Below, piece after piece: positions 63,398 to 64,000 of a DNA stretch of 64,000 nucleotides. Both the position numbers and the translations under genes were made by a program. Source of the DNA: an uncultured Corynebacterium sp. (GTDB taxonomy: Bacteria; Actinomycetota; Actinomycetes; Mycobacteriales; Mycobacteriaceae); contig CALUBS010000012.1 in the NCBI GenBank assembly GCA_943914355.1, positions 1 to 64,000 on the forward strand, given 5' to 3'. Within the stretch, counting starts at the first letter, position 1. The number at the start of each line of letters is the position of its first letter. Below the pieces are notes generated by a model. The model did not search any database and was not told the origin of the DNA. It worked only from the letters and a program-made list of their open reading frames with translations.

Positions 63398-64000
63398 ATG
63401 AACGCGCTGCAGACATTTCTCAAGGGCCTGGCACCCGGCATGGATATCATCGCCAACTGCCACGGCATGTCTGTGCGCGCGCTGATTGCGGCCGGGTGCC
63501 CCGATACCACCGCCACCCGCCTGCTCACGCTTGCCGAAACCTACTTCGGCACCACCACCTTTCGCCGCCAACAACGCGAGTCCATCGCCGCGAGCCGCGC
63601 CAATGGGCACAGCCTCACGGCATTGCTTACCATCGAGCGCCACGCCGCCAAGCTGAAGAAAAAGCACGATGCGTGGGCGCTGCGGCGCGAATTGTGTGGG
63701 ATGAAGGGAAAGGTCTCGGATATCGATAAGCGGGGCCGCGCCCGCGTCAAAGAGCTCAAGGGCCCCGTGAAGCGCCAGCCCGGCGTGAAGATTTATCACC
63801 GCGCTGACGGTCCCTGGACAATGTCCATTACCGGCCCGTCCGCCGATATCGCCGATATGCACGCCGCGATTGATAAGGACGCCCCGCTTGCCTCTGTGCA
63901 GAATATCTTCCACGGCGAGGCCGCCGCCCGCCCCAGCGTGACGACCAATGTCGTGCTTCGCCTCGACGAGCTCGACCGCATCGTCGATTTCGGCTCCGGC
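63398..64000 (+). CDS. HNH-endonuclease family protein, N-terminal part (cut by window end)
   Basis: An open frame from ATG 63398 to the window end, 201 codons visible. It reads MNALQTFLKGLAPGMDII, CHGMSVRALIAAGCP, TRLLTLAETYFG, WALRRELCGMKGKVSDID and KRQPGVKIYHRADGPWTMSI. This is the N-terminal region of a large corynebacterial family (DUF222-like) that normally ends in an HNH nuclease domain; that domain would lie outside the window. Such genes are often multi-copy and their role is unclear. Confidence 0.75.
   Translation, partial: MNALQTFLKGLAPGMDIIANCHGMSVRALIAAGCPDTTATRLLTLAETYFGTTTFRRQQRESIAASRANGHSLTALLTIERHAAKLKKKHDAWALRRELCGMKGKVSDIDKRGRARVKELKGPVKRQPGVKIYHRADGPWTMSITGPSADIADMHAAIDKDAPLASVQNIFHGEAAARPSVTTNVVLRLDELDRIVDFGSG

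Overview
The window is a piece of a Corynebacterium chromosome. The assignment rests on gene content and order: a Pst phosphate transporter next to phoU and a mycothiol synthase (mshD); an LmeA-like DUF2993 protein; DUF3073; scattered purine genes; a PhoRS-type two-component pair beside pyruvate:quinone oxidoreductase; the threonine exporter ThrE; and an otsA/otsB trehalose cluster beside a zinc ABC transporter. From memory, this order closely follows one region of C. glutamicum, with local insertions. Core genes are GC-rich (about 55-60% in stretches I counted by eye). Many genes look leaderless, with a TANNNT-like -10 hexamer 5-9 bases before the start codon, as is common in corynebacteria. 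The species cannot be fixed from the sequence.

Layout. 1-980: a frameshifted iron-enterobactin esterase remnant and tRNA-Lys. 995-3835: acetate/succinate CoA-transferase and a tRNA-dihydrouridine synthase. 3894-8748: phoU facing the pstSCAB operon. 8973-14827: mshD, lmeA-like, diacylglycerol-kinase-like, nitrobindin-like, pabC-like, ygfZ and DUF3073, mostly as tightly packed divergent pairs. 14893-17467: purM and purF, then a sterol-carrier-like gene and a double-hotdog thioesterase. 19016-30961 is the first accessory stretch: asparaginase lipoprotein, orphan Panacea-domain protein, hemolysin III, a 1654-residue single-chain restriction-modification enzyme, a LysR/TDT-transporter pair, an alpha/beta hydrolase and an orphan AbiEi-type antitoxin. 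31070-31440: a chimeric remnant fusing decayed hydrolase pieces to a duplicated purL 3' end. 31481-36159: a GT87-like membrane protein and purSQL. 36406-46427: secreted nuclease, a possible 27-residue protein, DUF2334, oligopeptidase, purC, purB, purD and a HIT protein. 46424-52310: PhoS/PhoR-like pair, pyruvate:quinone oxidoreductase and an MFS exporter. 52311-53490: AT-rich material with a frameshifted DUF3800 gene. 53580-64000: tRNA-Thr, thrE, a histone-H1-like protein, otsA, a META-like lipoprotein, otsB, a LacI regulator, a zinc ABC transporter, an esterase, and the start of an HNH-endonuclease family gene.

Three themes tie genes together. Purine synthesis: purF, M, L, Q, S, C, B and D are all on the minus strand but spread over 31 kb. 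Phosphate economy: PstSCAB, PhoU, a NucH-like secreted nuclease and the PhoRS-like pair lie within about 45 kb. Trehalose synthesis and zinc uptake sit side by side, with a probable Zur operator before the zinc operon.

No clearly new multi-gene system is evident. The items most worth following are the single-chain restriction enzyme with an AT-rich, apparently exchanged target-recognition domain; the orphan AbiEi antitoxin behind a perfect 18-bp inverted repeat; the purL/hydrolase chimera; the G7-tract frameshift in the DUF3800 gene; and the leaderless 27-codon reading frame.
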